Shown here one piece after another: positions 38,272 to 38,409 of a stretch of 38,409 nt of DNA. The translations under genes and the position numbers were made by a program. The stretch spans positions 1 to 38,409 of the forward strand of contig JBFWVT010000047.1 in assembly GCA_050246595.1 (NCBI GenBank), written 5' to 3'. Origin of the DNA: DATARH01 sp050246595 (lineage in GTDB: Bacteria > Pseudomonadota > Alphaproteobacteria > ATCC43930 > CGMCC-115725). The notes beneath the pieces are model-generated. The model saw nothing but the letters and a program-made list of their open reading frames with translations, searched no databases and had not been told where the DNA came from. The first letter of the stretch is position 1. Each line of letters opens with the position of its first letter.

Positions 38272-38409
38272 GCTGGTCCGGTTTAGAACGCCTAACAAAA
38301 CCGCTGGACGCAGCGCCAGCAAATGAGAGCGGCGGCGAGATGATGAAAAGCCTCCCAGAGGTTGGCGCGTCGCTCGTAGCGGAGGGTGAGGCGGCGGAAG
38401 CGGCTGAAC
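38272..38409. mobile_element. IS5-type insertion sequence, terminal end only
   Basis: The element enters the window at its right side; its boundary appears close to 38272, where GGCTGGTCCGGTTTAGAACG would be the terminal repeat. The other end, and hence a confirmed inverted repeat and target duplication, are outside. Contains the transposase 3' end at 38292-38409. Confidence 0.65.
38292..38409 (-). CDS. IS5-family transposase, C-terminal fragment (5' end outside window)
   Basis: On the minus strand the frame reads FSRFRRLTLRYERRANLWEA and then FHHLAAALICW, ending RCVQRFC and TAG at 38292. This is the C-terminal signature of IS5-group DDE transposases (RYERR...AALICW). The frame is open over the visible part. 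The catalytic domain lies beyond the window. Confidence 0.85.
   Translation of the reverse strand, partial: FSRFRRLTLRYERRANLWEAFHHLAAALICWRCVQRFC

Noticed and set aside
1..38409. CRISPR array
   Set aside because: No regularly spaced direct repeats with unique spacers were seen; the only tandem repeat is the 12-bp coding one at 4515-4550.
1..38409. Prophage or integrative element spanning the window
   Set aside because: No phage structural genes, no integrase and no attachment duplication at the tRNA; the only mobile DNA is the IS5 end and possibly the solo HTH.

Overview
The window is GC-rich (long runs of G/C-ending codons) and reads as a free-living alphaproteobacterium, probably Rhodospirillales- or Hyphomicrobiales-like. 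Supporting points are a SAM-II riboswitch in front of metZ, a NadQ/NrtR-type NAD regulator, DUF29 paralogues, a DgcN/DgcA pair and several dispersed palindromes of the kind found in this class. Genes are densely packed on both strands, with no ribosomal or phage block. This is an accessory/catabolic stretch with some housekeeping genes (pyrC, metZ, phhB, one tRNA-Gly).

Layout. 1-1152: the start of a polysaccharide deacetylase, a decayed RidA gene with an internal deletion, tRNA-Gly(CCC) and a small orphan protein. 1541-6125: an NHL-repeat protein, an alpha/beta hydrolase, a strongly disordered arginine-tract protein and a ketopantoate-reductase-like enzyme. 6191-8172: an SDR and a nitronate monooxygenase joined by a GTGA overlap. 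8385-10527: pyrC preceded by two tandem DUF29 genes, one coupled to pyrC by an ATGA overlap. 10685-13029: an SCPx-type thiolase and an AcuI-type acryloyl-CoA reductase. 13093-14348: a solo HTH protein and an exported N-acetylmuramoyl-L-alanine amidase. 14379-17013 (minus): dgcN-dgcA-pncA. 17598-19268: a D-aminoacylase-like amidohydrolase. 19245-21391 (minus): a stand-alone CheB-type esterase domain lacking its catalytic Asp and a class III adenylate cyclase, with a Crp/Fnr N-terminal fragment between them. 21488-22884: promoter, SAM-II aptamer, hairpin terminator and metZ. 22997-26583: phhB, an amidohydrolase, an M19 dipeptidase and a double PRC-barrel protein. 26785-29053: an orphan yejB-type permease followed by the NadQ-like regulator. 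29112-29758: vapBC. 29926-32816: an ADP-forming acyl-CoA synthetase and a secreted C13/caspase-like peptidase. 32898-38269: a hemerythrin-like protein, a TauD dioxygenase with an alpha/beta hydrolase, a GT4 glycosyltransferase, PncC and an esterase. 38292-38409: the C-terminus of an IS5-type transposase, whose element ends almost on the start codon of the neighbouring esterase.

How the parts may work together. Several genes deal with D-amino acids, cell-wall peptides or peptides: amidase, DgcN/DgcA, D-aminoacylase, M19 dipeptidase, peptide permease and polysaccharide deacetylase. They would fit scavenging or turnover of peptidoglycan-derived D-Glu and peptides, though they are not in one operon and this is inference. 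A second theme is NAD salvage and control (pncA, pncC, NadQ-like regulator). The least explained items are the arginine-tract protein, the cyclase/degenerate-CheB pair with its Crp/Fnr remnant, and the secreted C13-like protein.
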